From MB-PLM-2 sp964385715 (lineage in GTDB: Bacteria > Planctomycetota > Planctomycetia > Pirellulales > UBA7805), in NCBI GenBank assembly GCA_964385715.1, contig CAYLRE010000029.1:1-26798 (forward strand): a stretch of DNA of 26,798 nucleotides, written 5' to 3'. Under the pieces are notes generated by a model, which saw only the letters and a list, made by a program, of their open reading frames with translations, had not been told where the DNA came from and ran no database searches. This document shows positions 16,813-23,926 of this stretch, piece after piece. Every line of letters starts with the position of its first letter. Position 1 is the stretch's first letter. A program made the position numbers and the translations under genes.

Positions 16813-16856
16813 CCCGCCTGGACTGGGGAAAGGGAAAGGGGAAGCGTCCAGGCGGG
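16813..16856. repeat. Perfect 11-bp inverted repeat with G-run loop
   Basis: CCCGCCTGGAC and GTCCAGGCGGG flank 22 nt that, on the + strand, contain GGGGAAAGGGAAAGGGG. It lies 29 bp past the stop of the Pro-rich protein (- strand) and could be a first transcript-end or stability hairpin. Its arm shares CCCGCCTGG with the terminator at 8252-8288. Confidence 0.7.
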
Positions 16857-16885
16857 GCCAAGTTCACACAGTTAACACGAGGAAA

Positions 16886-17227
16886 CTAGGGACGCCATTG
16901 GCGAGTCGTTCGCACGTCGTACTTTGGCGTGGGGTAGTGATCGTCGCAGGGTGGACGGTAACAAGGCGGAGGACAAATCGGTCGGACTGGTGGTCGAATC
17001 GGCCAGCAAATGGGCGGGCGCACCGGCGGACGGATGGGCCAGCAAACAGGCGGGCGGCCTGGCGGATGGATCGGCGGGCGAACCGGCGGACGAATGGGCG
17101 GACGCCAGCACTTGGGTGGTTTCCAGCCGTAGTCACCGGCTTCAGCGGTATCTCCTGTGCCAGCGACACCGACGAAAACCAGGGCGACGATTGCAATCAA
17201 CAACGAGACTTTCTTGAGCTTCTTCAT
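16886..17227 (-). CDS. Secreted proline-rich repeat protein
   Basis: The 113-residue product begins MKKLKKVSLLIAIVALVFVG, a Sec signal peptide with a probable cleavage near AEAGD (residue 30). After GWKPPKCW the chain is built of repeats of the type RPPIRPPV and CWPIRPPV, ending in CPPPCYRPPC. Pro, Arg, Ile and Cys dominate, suggesting an extended, polyproline-like, possibly disulfide-linked envelope or matrix protein. AAGGA lies 9 nt before the ATG. The DNA repeats have a period of about 12-18 bp and can expand or contract. The promoter-like element D lies 72 bp upstream. No enzyme domain is present; function unknown. Confidence 0.8.
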   Translation of the reverse strand: MKKLKKVSLLIAIVALVFVGVAGTGDTAEAGDYGWKPPKCWRPPIRPPVRPPIHPPGRPPVCWPIRPPVRPPICWPIRPPVRPICPPPCYRPPCDDHYPTPKYDVRTTRQWRP

Positions 17228-17299
17228 TTCACGAATTCCTTATGAAGAGGTTGCGGAGGGAAGTAGGAGGGTGTTGTCTCTGGCCGGCTAGGCGGCTCT

Positions 17300-17335
17300 A
17301 CCACCTACATGTCCAAAGTCACCACGAACCCCACA
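17300..17335 (-). promoter_or_regulatory. Copy D of 36-bp promoter-like element
   Basis: On the - strand: TGTGGGGTT, 15 nt ending TGGA, CATGTA, then GGTGGT. An A/T-rich stretch (17336-17365) lies upstream. It ends 72 bp before the start codon of the Pro-rich secreted protein. The next bases can fold as AGGTGG-TAGAG-CCGCCT (17290-17306). Confidence 0.65.
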
Positions 17336-17503
17336 AAGAAATCGAGAAAAAAGAAAATAGTTTCTCGCCGGCAAGAAACGGACGCCGCAAGAGGCGCGCA
17401 GGCGCACCACGTGCGCAGCGACAAGAAACTGCGTTAGAGATGAGAGCGCGCAGCAATAGATCGTGCCGCCGCTTACGGAATCCCGTTCGCTAGTCCTCGT
17501 TCT

Positions 17504-18118
17504 TTAGTCGAGGAACCGTACCTGGCCGGATGCCACGTCGTACATCGCACCTACGACTTTGACGGCGCCTTCTTCCATCAGCTCGCGAATAACCGGGCTG
17601 CGTAGCGGAATCTCGTCCACGGTCTGAACGACGTTGCACTCGGCGACTGCTTGCACGTATTCCGCGTTCGACGAGTTCTGCTCGCCTGGAATATCGTTCA
17701 CGGCATCGACCGCCGGTTTGAGATTTTGAAGCATGTCCGTCAGGTTGCCGAGTTCAGCACAGTCGCAGGCCCCTTTAACGGCACCGCAGCTTGTGTGACC
17801 GAGGACCACGATCAGTTTGGAGCCTGCCAACTTCGTGGCGAATTCCATGCTGCCGAGGATGTCCGTGTTGACGAAGTTGCCGGCGATTCGTGGGGAGAAG
17901 AGTTCGCCGATTCCCTGGTCGAAGATCACCTCTGGCGGAACACGGGAGTCGATGCAGCCGAGCACGACCGCGAAGGGATATTGCCCCGAGGCGGTTTCAT
18001 GCACTTGGGCCATCAGGTCACGAGATTGCATTTGCCCGTCGACGAAGCGATTGTTTCCGGCGCGGAGTTCGGCCAGGGCGTCGTCGGGGGTCATCGATTG
18101 TTGACGTTGTTGGGACAT
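17504..18118 (-). CDS. Beta-class carbonic anhydrase
   Basis: The enzyme interconverts CO2 and bicarbonate with a zinc ion. The 204-residue product has the beta-class zinc ligands C55 (in GCIDSRVPPE, with D57 and R59 as the catalytic dyad), H108 and C111 (GHTSCGAV). These residues and the length fit the bacterial family. No signal peptide is visible, so it is cytoplasmic. AAGGAGG lies 6 nt before the ATG. A sigma70-like promoter is seen at 18154-18182. It is a single gene, with nothing next to it that suggests a carboxysome or cyanate operon. Confidence 0.94.
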   Translation of the reverse strand: MSQQRQQSMTPDDALAELRAGNNRFVDGQMQSRDLMAQVHETASGQYPFAVVLGCIDSRVPPEVIFDQGIGELFSPRIAGNFVNTDILGSMEFATKLAGSKLIVVLGHTSCGAVKGACDCAELGNLTDMLQNLKPAVDAVNDIPGEQNSSNAEYVQAVAECNVVQTVDEIPLRSPVIRELMEEGAVKVVGAMYDVASGQVRFLD

Positions 18119-18153
18119 GATTGCCTCCTTCGGGACAGCGAAATTTGCTGCTG

Positions 18154-18182
18154 ATTATACGATCCGTTGGTGGTAGTGCCAC
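18154..18182 (-). promoter_or_regulatory. Sigma70-like promoter of the carbonic anhydrase gene
   Basis: On the - strand: GTGGCA, a 17-nt spacer, then a perfect TATAAT, 36 bp before the start codon. The -35 is inside an inverted repeat GGTGG-CACTA-CCACC (18169-18183), which could be an operator. Confidence 0.55.
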
Positions 18183-18369
18183 CGCAATTGCGAGATCTGT
18201 TTTGCAACTCTTTTGCAGTTCCGCCTGGCCTGTCACAAACGCCGGCGTTCTTCGCTAGGGGAAAGCAGTGGGTGCCAACGTGCTTGCCACTTCAAGAAGG
18301 AGTGGCGGTGCGGACGCCCCCGTCCATGCCCCGTTTCGTTCCGAACATTCACGCGAAGGAGTATTTGAC

Positions 18370-18717
18370 ATGAGCCCTGACAAAATGAACGGCGTCACCG
18401 ATCCGGCCGAAATGGAGGCGGCCGCCAAAGAGTTCATGCGCCGACAACGCATAGCCCGCGCGTACGGGATGATCTTTTGGGTGCTCGGCGGAGGTATCGG
18501 GGCCGTGGTGGCGACCGCCATGCTGGTGACGGAGTTCTGTCCACAGCTTTCGCCCCCGGAGGCGTCCAGGACGATCTGGTCGATTGCAATCCCGCTGGTA
18601 GTCGGCGTATCCGTCCTCGGCTGGTTTGCGACAAAAAGCGCGAGAGTCCTACGCTGGAGCCTGGTCGGCTGCATTCTGCTTATCGTTGGCCTGCGACTGG
18701 CGACCTATTTTGTGTGA
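18370..18717 (+). CDS. Small integral membrane protein of unknown function
   Basis: The 115-residue product has a charged N-terminus (NGVTDPAEMEAAAKEFMRRQR) and three hydrophobic segments, near residues 33-56, 72-93 and 96-113. I know no family. The ATG has AAGGAG 8 nt upstream, which decides the start over a GTG at 18268. It ends 13 bp before the PEP-CTERM gene that runs in the opposite direction. Confidence 0.72.
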   Translation: MSPDKMNGVTDPAEMEAAAKEFMRRQRIARAYGMIFWVLGGGIGAVVATAMLVTEFCPQLSPPEASRTIWSIAIPLVVGVSVLGWFATKSARVLRWSLVGCILLIVGLRLATYFV

Positions 18718-18730
18718 CGAATCTAGGCTC

Positions 18731-19378
18731 TTAACGCCTTCGCCAGATTAGGACACCCAGACCAAGTAGCCCGAGAGTCGCCATCGCAATGGACGAAGGT
18801 TCGGGAACGGACTGGAAGTATATCTCGTCGTAACCCACACCGTCCCCTGAGATTGCAGTGATCGTGACGGTGCTAAACGGAGCGTCGCCAATAAATCCAA
18901 AGAACATCGCGTTGCCATCGGGGTTGGGCGGCGACACGATTGTTTCGTCGATGACAACTTCTTGTCCTAAGTCGTTGCCAAAGGTGAGCTGCGCGTCGAT
19001 CACAGGGCTTTCGCCGAAGTCCGTAATATTGACGCCAAAGGAAAGGACCGGCGTGTCGAACGAAAACGTTAAGACGCTCGGGAGAGTTGTCGAGCCTTCC
19101 GGATGAAACGCTCGCAGGTAGTTCGTGCCATCGGTCGGATGCATTCCTTTGTATAGAGATGCGGTGATGCCGTAGTGATTGTTGGACGAGACCGTAAAGG
19201 GGCCCACGTCGGTCGGAGGATTCGACGCGACCGCGAGCGTCAGTGATTCAAAGCTTTCAAGTGTTACCGGGCTAGCAGCTGCTAAGAACGTGGCCTCGTC
19301 GGAGAAAGTCAACGGAACGCCATAGGAACTCGAGGTCATGGCTATCGTCATCGCAATGCAGATTCCCAATCGTTTCAT
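18731..19378 (-). CDS. PEP-CTERM sorting-domain secreted protein
   Basis: The 215-residue product has a signal peptide (KRLGICIAMTIAMTSSSYG), a beta-rich middle with Thr/Ser/Asp-rich strands, and a C-terminal PEP-CTERM tag: VPEPSS at 191-196, a hydrophobic stretch, then RRR at the end. Such proteins are processed by exosortase and attached to the extracellular matrix; exosortase itself is not in the window. ALTLGN-type strands such as VLTFSFDTPVLSFGVNITDF hint at a lectin-like fold. GGGAGGAAAG lies about 6 nt before the ATG chosen; a longer frame to 19456 lacks signal character. Confidence 0.85.
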   Translation of the reverse strand: MKRLGICIAMTIAMTSSSYGVPLTFSDEATFLAAASPVTLESFESLTLAVASNPPTDVGPFTVSSNNHYGITASLYKGMHPTDGTNYLRAFHPEGSTTLPSVLTFSFDTPVLSFGVNITDFGESPVIDAQLTFGNDLGQEVVIDETIVSPPNPDGNAMFFGFIGDAPFSTVTITAISGDGVGYDEIYFQSVPEPSSIAMATLGLLGLGVLIWRRR

Positions 19379-19484
19379 GGCAACTTTCCTCCCAATAGTG
19401 GTGCGTCGATCTCTACTTTCGGTTGACCGTACGTAGACAACCAGGCTGGTAAGCAACGCGGATCCCCAACGCCGATATAGAGAC

Positions 19485-19560
19485 GAAAAAAGCCACCTGA
19501 AATCTCCGTCACGAACAGCATCTTTGTGTGATGCTGCCCAGAGATTCCGGGTGGCTTTTG
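19485..19560 (-). terminator. Long nested-hairpin terminator after the FG-GAP gene
   Basis: On the - strand GCCACCCGGAATCTC pairs with GAGATTTCAGGTGGC over 15 positions with two imperfect pairs, and TTTTTT follows directly. Inside the loop a second perfect stem CAGCATC/GATGCTG closes a 7-nt loop. The whole structure is about 75 nt, much larger than an ordinary terminator. It lies 158 bp past the FG-GAP stop. The rest of the 338-bp gap (19379-19717) shows no gene. Confidence 0.8.
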
Positions 19561-19717
19561 CGTAATTGGCGAACCCCGTATCTACCCACGATTCGGCGCA
19601 AATGCACCGGTTGCCGTCAGGCTAGCGTGTGCCAGAATGGGTGTCAATAAGCGGCTTGCCGTTATGCCGTGTGCCAGCCGATGGAAGTAGCCGTAAACGA
19701 ATCGCTGGCTTTGCTTT

Positions 19718-21001
19718 TTACTCCCGCACTTGTCGGAAGTAGTGCACGCCCTTTTTGTTCGACGTGATGATGTCGACCAGGCCGTCGCCATCGACATCGG
19801 CCGTTTGGAATTGCGTGCCGGGGCCGCTGTCGTGGTCGAACTGATGACGGACCCACTTCACCTTCTTCTTCTTGTCGTTGGGCTTCTTGCCGTCGGGGCC
19901 GTCTTGCCGCGTCAGCTCGTACCAGCAGAAGACGGCCGGTTCACCGCCGCCAGGATCGCCGCCGCCGTGGGCCCACCAGCGTTTGCCGGTCACGAAGTCC
20001 TTCAGTCCGTCTCCGTTGATGTCGGCCACACAGACGCCGTGGGTCTGCGAGTAGCTCGTGTCGATTTCGTGTCGCTCCCAGCCGCCGTCGGCCAGTTGTT
20101 CGTGCCACCAGATGCCATAGCTGTGAGGGCTGGCAGCCAGCACGTCCGCATCACCGTCCCCGTCAAAATCATCGACGTGAATGTGCGAAGCCAGGTGTTC
20201 GTCCTGCGGCGTTTTGCCCTTCTGGCCGAAGCCCGCCTTGTGGAACTTCCATAGCCCGGTGTCGAGCTTCTCGGGCGCTTCCCACCATCCATCGCTGCAA
20301 AGGATGTCAGTGCGGCCGTCGCTATTTACGTCGCCGACACCAAGTCCGTGGTAGTACATCCGACAACCGGGGGCACCTTTGACCGACACGGGGTGAATCT
20401 TCCAGGCCGCGGTTGGATCTTGGCCCCGGGTGAAGTAACCCATCTGTCGTTCTTCGCCATTGGCGACCGCCGTGCTAGGAGCGAAGGCGGCGACAAGATC
20501 CTTCACGCCGTCTCCGTCCACATCAGCATAAGCAGGACTTTCATTGTTCGTCACAGGCGTGCCGAGGTGCTTCTTCCACTCCTTGCCGGGCTCCTTGGGG
20601 TTCTCGAACCACCACGTGGGTCGGCTGGGAAAGTCGACCACGATCAGGTCGGTCCAACCGTCGCCGTTGACGTCGTCGGCGTAGTTGCTGAACGAATTAC
20701 TGTAACCCTTCGGCTTGTAGTGCAACGGTTTGCCGAGCACCGCGTTATTTCCCGAGGGGATTTCGCTGGTGATCGTGTGCATCTTCCAGTCGGGCGCTTC
20801 GTACCACACGAACCCGGCGGCGATGTCATTCTTGCCATCTTTGTTGAAGTCGCCGACCGCGACCCCCTCGCTACGGAACTGCGAGTCGAGCTGCACCTTC
20901 TTGAAGCGAATCTTGATGGGCTCGTCGGCCGAGGCGCTCGCAGCGAAAGAAAACGCGAATACGGTTATCAACAAGGCAAGCGGGGCGATGTGGCGTTTCA
21001 A
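19718..21001 (-). CDS. Secreted FG-GAP/VCBS repeat protein
   Basis: The 427-residue product has a signal peptide (KRHIAPLALLITVFAFSFA, probable cleavage near SASA, residue 25). At least seven FG-GAP units follow, each with a calcium-binding DxNxDG-type loop: DFNKDGKND, DVNGDGWTD, DVDGDGVKD, DVNSDGRTD, DFDGDGDAD, DINGDGLKD and DVDGDGLVD. These form a beta-propeller like that of integrin alpha chains, probably in the periplasm or outside the cell. The first codon is TTG: no in-frame ATG precedes the signal peptide. AGAGG lies about 8 nt upstream and supports this unusual start. No partner gene is adjacent. Function is unknown; carbohydrate or protein binding is plausible. Confidence 0.87.
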   Translation of the reverse strand: MKRHIAPLALLITVFAFSFAASASADEPIKIRFKKVQLDSQFRSEGVAVGDFNKDGKNDIAAGFVWYEAPDWKMHTITSEIPSGNNAVLGKPLHYKPKGYSNSFSNYADDVNGDGWTDLIVVDFPSRPTWWFENPKEPGKEWKKHLGTPVTNNESPAYADVDGDGVKDLVAAFAPSTAVANGEERQMGYFTRGQDPTAAWKIHPVSVKGAPGCRMYYHGLGVGDVNSDGRTDILCSDGWWEAPEKLDTGLWKFHKAGFGQKGKTPQDEHLASHIHVDDFDGDGDADVLAASPHSYGIWWHEQLADGGWERHEIDTSYSQTHGVCVADINGDGLKDFVTGKRWWAHGGGDPGGGEPAVFCWYELTRQDGPDGKKPNDKKKKVKWVRHQFDHDSGPGTQFQTADVDGDGLVDIITSNKKGVHYFRQVRE

Positions 21002-21226
21002 GGCAGGACCTCTGGCATGTGATGGGTGCAGGGCCTTCGCGCGAAGGCCAGGGGCAAAATTCTCGGAAATCTCACGAGGTGATTATCATCGTATGGGGTA
21101 TCATAGCAGGCCGGTAGGGTACGTGCCGGACAGGCGAAAATCCTCGGCAAAACGAGGCCAGGCGCGGCTTGCTTCCTGTCACGGAGTCAAAAATTTAGGA
21201 CGATTCACCAGGCAAAGGGCGGACCG

Positions 21227-21814
21227 ATGTTACGAATTATTTTTGCGGACATCTTAGGCGGAGTTGTCTACCACGCCTGGGTGTTCATGTCTTGGATGAC
21301 CTTTGGCGTTCACGAAGGCACGATGGGGGCGCTTCCCAATCCTAATGCCGTTACCACGGCGCTAAAGTCGCAGAATCTTGAGAGTGGCGTCTATACACGC
21401 CCCTGGCCGAGTAACAACGAGGAGGCCATGGACCCGGAGTCGGCGTTTAGCAAACGACACGCGGCCGGTCCGCTGTTCACGATTTACTATCGAGCTGAAG
21501 GGGCGCCCTCGATGTCGGTCAACATGATCGTTCGGGGACTGGTGCTGAATATCGCTTCGGCCGGACTCGCGGCCTGCTTGTTGTCTTGCACTGCCGGTTG
21601 TTGTTGCAACTATTTCGGTCGCGTCGGATTCGTACTCGGGCTGGGACTGTTTGCCGCGATCGTCACACATGGGGCGTACTGGAATTGGATGGGCTTCCCC
21701 GCGCACTACACGCTGATGTTCGTGGTCGATCTGGCCGTCGGTTGGACGCTGGCCGGTTTGGTCATGGCGGCTCTGGTGAAGCCGAGGCCAGCAGCTGCGG
21801 CAACTGCTGTCTAA
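21227..21814 (+). CDS. Multi-pass membrane protein of unknown function
   Basis: The 195-residue product has an N-terminal hydrophobic segment (ADILGGVVYHAWVFMSWMTF), a polar stretch of about 75 residues (possibly outside the membrane), and three closely spaced helices in the C-terminal half, with a CTAGCCCNY cysteine cluster near residue 123. I do not recognise a family. The start is ATG with AAGGGCGG upstream. It ends 14 nt before the phosphodiesterase gene, so the two are likely cotranscribed. Confidence 0.72.
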   Translation: MLRIIFADILGGVVYHAWVFMSWMTFGVHEGTMGALPNPNAVTTALKSQNLESGVYTRPWPSNNEEAMDPESAFSKRHAAGPLFTIYYRAEGAPSMSVNMIVRGLVLNIASAGLAACLLSCTAGCCCNYFGRVGFVLGLGLFAAIVTHGAYWNWMGFPAHYTLMFVVDLAVGWTLAGLVMAALVKPRPAAAATAV

Positions 21815-21828
21815 CTCGGAAGAAGAAG

Positions 21829-22965
21829 ATGCCGCACGCACCGCGAAAGGTGAAGTTGCTCATGGACACACTGGTTCTCTGCCTGGTCTTGTTGTGCCTG
21901 CCGGCGCTGGTACTTTCCGCCGCGTCGCCGCCCGCGGCTGCGGAAGATAGTCCCGCGAAGAAGGTCGTCATCGCCCATCGCGGTGCCAGTGGCTACTTGC
22001 CGGAGCATACGCTGCCAGCCAAGGCGCTGGCCCACGCCATGGGAGCCGATTTTCTTGAGCAAGATGTCGTGCTCACGAAAGATGCCGTGCCGATTGTGCT
22101 GCACGACATTCATCTCGACACAGTCACCGATGTGGCAAAAGTCTATCCGGAGCGGGCTCGTGACGACGGTCGCTTTTATGCGATCGACTTTACGCTCGCT
22201 GAGATTCGCCGCCTGAATGTCTCCGAGCGTTTCGATCGGGAAACCGCCAAGGCGGTGTACGCCAACCGATTTCCCGTCGGACAAGGAAGTTTCAGCGTTC
22301 CGACCTTGGCCGAAGAGATCGAGCTGGTTCAAGGTCTCAACAAGAGTACCGGTCGCGATGTCGGGATCTATCCGGAAATCAAGTCGCCCGCCTGGCATCG
22401 ACAACAGGGACACGACATCAGCAAGATCGTCTTGAAAGTGTTGTCCAAGTACGGTTACCAAGACCGTGACGACAATGTCGTTGTGCAATGCTTCGATGCG
22501 GCAGAATGCAAACGCCTGCGCACAGAACTGGGAACGAAGCTCCGGCTTGTACAGCTGATTGGCGAAAACGATTGGAACGAAGCGGCCACCGATTACGACC
22601 ATCTACGAACGGCCGAAGGTCTCAAGGAAATCGCCAGCTATGCCGATGGGATCGGGCCATGGATGCCGCACCTGGTCGCAGAAGTGCAGGGGAGTGCCGA
22701 TGCGGGCGGTGGTGATCCGCAGACTCGCGAGGCGAAGTCGGGTCGTTGGCGCGATACGGGTCTGGTGAAGCTCGCCCACGACGCAGGTTTAGTCGTCCAC
22801 CCGTACACGTTCCGCATCGATTCCCCGCCACCCTATAGTGATGATTTCGACGAGGTGCTGCGGATCTTCTTCTTCGAGGTCGGCGTCGACGGCATCTTCA
22901 CCGACTTCCCAGACCGTGCGGTGAAGTTCCTGGGGACTGCTAGGGACAGCAAAATCTCTCGATGA
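21829..22965 (+). CDS. glpQ: Glycerophosphodiester phosphodiesterase, exported
   Basis: GDPDs hydrolyse glycerophosphodiesters (from phospholipid turnover) to glycerol-3-phosphate and an alcohol. The 378-residue product begins with a signal peptide (hydrophobic core TLVLCLVLLCLPALVLS). The catalytic motif is AHRGASGYLPEHT, followed by FLEQDVVLTKDAVPIVLHD with metal-binding Glu and Asp and the second His; YPEIKSP supplies a further Glu. VDGIFTDFPDRAVKFL near the end is typical of GlpQ. The start is ATG; upstream codons in the same open frame belong to the preceding gene's region. A 24-nt hairpin overlaps the stop codon. Calcium-dependent periplasmic enzyme of the GlpQ type is the best call. 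Confidence 0.9.
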   Translation: MPHAPRKVKLLMDTLVLCLVLLCLPALVLSAASPPAAAEDSPAKKVVIAHRGASGYLPEHTLPAKALAHAMGADFLEQDVVLTKDAVPIVLHDIHLDTVTDVAKVYPERARDDGRFYAIDFTLAEIRRLNVSERFDRETAKAVYANRFPVGQGSFSVPTLAEEIELVQGLNKSTGRDVGIYPEIKSPAWHRQQGHDISKIVLKVLSKYGYQDRDDNVVVQCFDAAECKRLRTELGTKLRLVQLIGENDWNEAATDYDHLRTAEGLKEIASYADGIGPWMPHLVAEVQGSADAGGGDPQTREAKSGRWRDTGLVKLAHDAGLVVHPYTFRIDSPPPYSDDFDEVLRIFFFEVGVDGIFTDFPDRAVKFLGTARDSKISR

Positions 22966-22985
22966 GCAGGTAGGGGGCTGCTCAT
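22962..22985 (+). terminator. Hairpin overlapping the glpQ stop codon
   Basis: ATGAGCAG-GTAGGGGG-CTGCTCAT is a perfect 8-bp stem with an 8-nt loop that contains the last base of the coding end. No T-run follows, so termination is not certain; mRNA stabilisation is an alternative. Confidence 0.5.
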
Positions 22986-23081
22986 GAAAAGTATTGGCCG
23001 GTTACAGCGAAGCCAAAACCCGAAGCGTAACAGGATGTCTCACAGATTGCTGTAAGTCGTTTGGCAGCCTGACATGCTTAG

Positions 23082-23140
23082 CCCGAAACGTTAGTGAGGG
23101 AACTAGCTAACAACATGCGACGCGTTAGCGTCGCTCCACT
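23082..23140 (+). repeat. Left REP unit with hairpin
   Basis: Outer segment CCCGAAACGTTAGTGAGGGA, then a perfect hairpin GCGACGC-GTTA-GCGTCGC (23117-23134). A partial relative, CCCGAAGCGTAAC, lies at 23020-23032. Further copies of the outer core appear at 23200-23215 (CGTAAGCGAGGGGAC). Confidence 0.8.
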
Positions 23141-23174
23141 GTTATGAATCGTATATACGGGTTGAGGTCTTTCA

Positions 23175-23207
23175 GCTTACGACAAACTGCAAAATATATT
23201 CGTAAGC
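23175..23207. repeat. 8-bp inverted repeat between REP units and transposase
   Basis: GCTTACGA (23175-23182) and TCGTAAGC (23200-23207) flank a 17-nt AT-rich loop. A CGTATATACG palindrome lies nearby at 23150-23159. Together with the REP hairpins they fill the 319-bp gap before the transposase; no gene is seen. Confidence 0.7.
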
Positions 23208-23227
23208 GAGGGGACAAGGGAAATCGG

Positions 23228-23245
23228 GCGTCGCGCCAGCGACGC
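23228..23245. repeat. Internal REP hairpin
   Basis: GCGTCGC-GCCA-GCGACGC is a perfect 7-bp stem. It has the same arm as the other two hairpins, 40 bp upstream of the transposase start. Confidence 0.82.
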
Positions 23246-23284
23246 TTCGTTTGGAGTCCTTGACGAACGCGCATCCAAGAGATC

Positions 23285-23779
23285 ATGGCAGTCTACCGAG
23301 ATAGTCCCGTTGGCTTTCTTCTGACATGGGTGACGTACGGGACATGGCTGCCAGGCGACGAGCGGGGATGGAACGAATATCAGATAGGATGGCGTCTGCC
23401 AGACCCGGTTCGGAAAATAGAGGCGAAGGCCAGAATGACTGACGACGCGTGTCGGTTAGAAAAGTTACAGCGACAGGAAGTCGAGCTGCAGATCCGTGAG
23501 ACGTGTCGACGACGACGGTGGAAATTGTACGCGGTCAACTGTTGGTCGAATCACGTTCACGTTGTTGTTTCTGCTGCGGAAACTCATCCAAGGAGATTGC
23601 GTATGGACCTCAAGGCATGGGCGACGCGTCGTCTGAAGGAGGTTTCCGACATGGCGCGTCAAAAATGGTGGGCAGAGCGCGGGAGTATTCGTTACCTCTG
23701 GGACGACGAAAGCCTAGAGGCGGCCGTCGAATATGTACTTGATGGCCAGGAAAGGGCGCCGAGAGGTGCTGGAGGCTAA
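23285..23779 (+). CDS. REP-associated tyrosine transposase (RAYT)
   Basis: This 164-residue Y1 HUH-family enzyme nicks and rejoins single-stranded DNA at REP hairpins. The HUH motif is H90-V91-H92 (NHVHVVVSA) and the likely nucleophile is Y150 (EYVLDGQ). Both catalytic parts are present and the frame is intact, so it may be active. The N-terminus has the WLPGDERGW segment typical of RAYTs. The ATG start has AAGAGA upstream. It is shorter than many RAYTs, which have C-terminal extensions. The flanking REP hairpins are its probable substrates. Confidence 0.87.
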   Translation: MAVYRDSPVGFLLTWVTYGTWLPGDERGWNEYQIGWRLPDPVRKIEAKARMTDDACRLEKLQRQEVELQIRETCRRRRWKLYAVNCWSNHVHVVVSAAETHPRRLRMDLKAWATRRLKEVSDMARQKWWAERGSIRYLWDDESLEAAVEYVLDGQERAPRGAGG

Positions 23780-23864
23780 ACTTCGCGTTAGTACGTTGTT
23801 CGTTCGCCATTTTCTCATTTGGCACCGCGGTCTATTTCCTGCCAGCGATCTGGTGAGATCGATG

Positions 23865-23926
23865 CAGCGGAGCGACGCTACTGCGTCGCAGGGTCTGTTT
23901 CTAGGATCCCTCACTTACGTTTCGGG
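23865..23926 (-). repeat. Right REP unit, inverted relative to the left
   Basis: On the + strand the hairpin GCGACGC-TACT-GCGTCGC (23872-23889) is followed by CCTCACTTACGTTTCGGG, the reverse complement of the left outer segment with one change. It matches the left unit over about 60 bp. Confidence 0.8.

Larger units (their letters stand above)
23082..23926. mobile_element. RAYT/REP cassette with symmetric flanking repeat units
   Basis: A 164-residue RAYT transposase gene is bordered by two inverted copies of a roughly 60-bp unit. Left unit (23082-23140): CCCGAAACGTTAGTGAGGGA, CTAG, then hairpin GCGACGC-GTTA-GCGTCGC and CTCCACTG. Right unit (23865-23926, inverted) is CCCGAAACGTAAGTGAGGGA, CCTAG, GCGACGC-AGTA-GCGTCGC and CTCCGCTG. 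A third REP hairpin sits at 23228-23245. No target duplication is obvious. RAYTs are usually domesticated single-copy enzymes that move REP hairpins. Confidence 0.72.

Noticed and set aside
23101..23260. Possible CRISPR array from repeated hairpins
   Set aside because: Hairpins are inverted, irregularly spaced and flank a RAYT; there are no regular spacers or cas genes.
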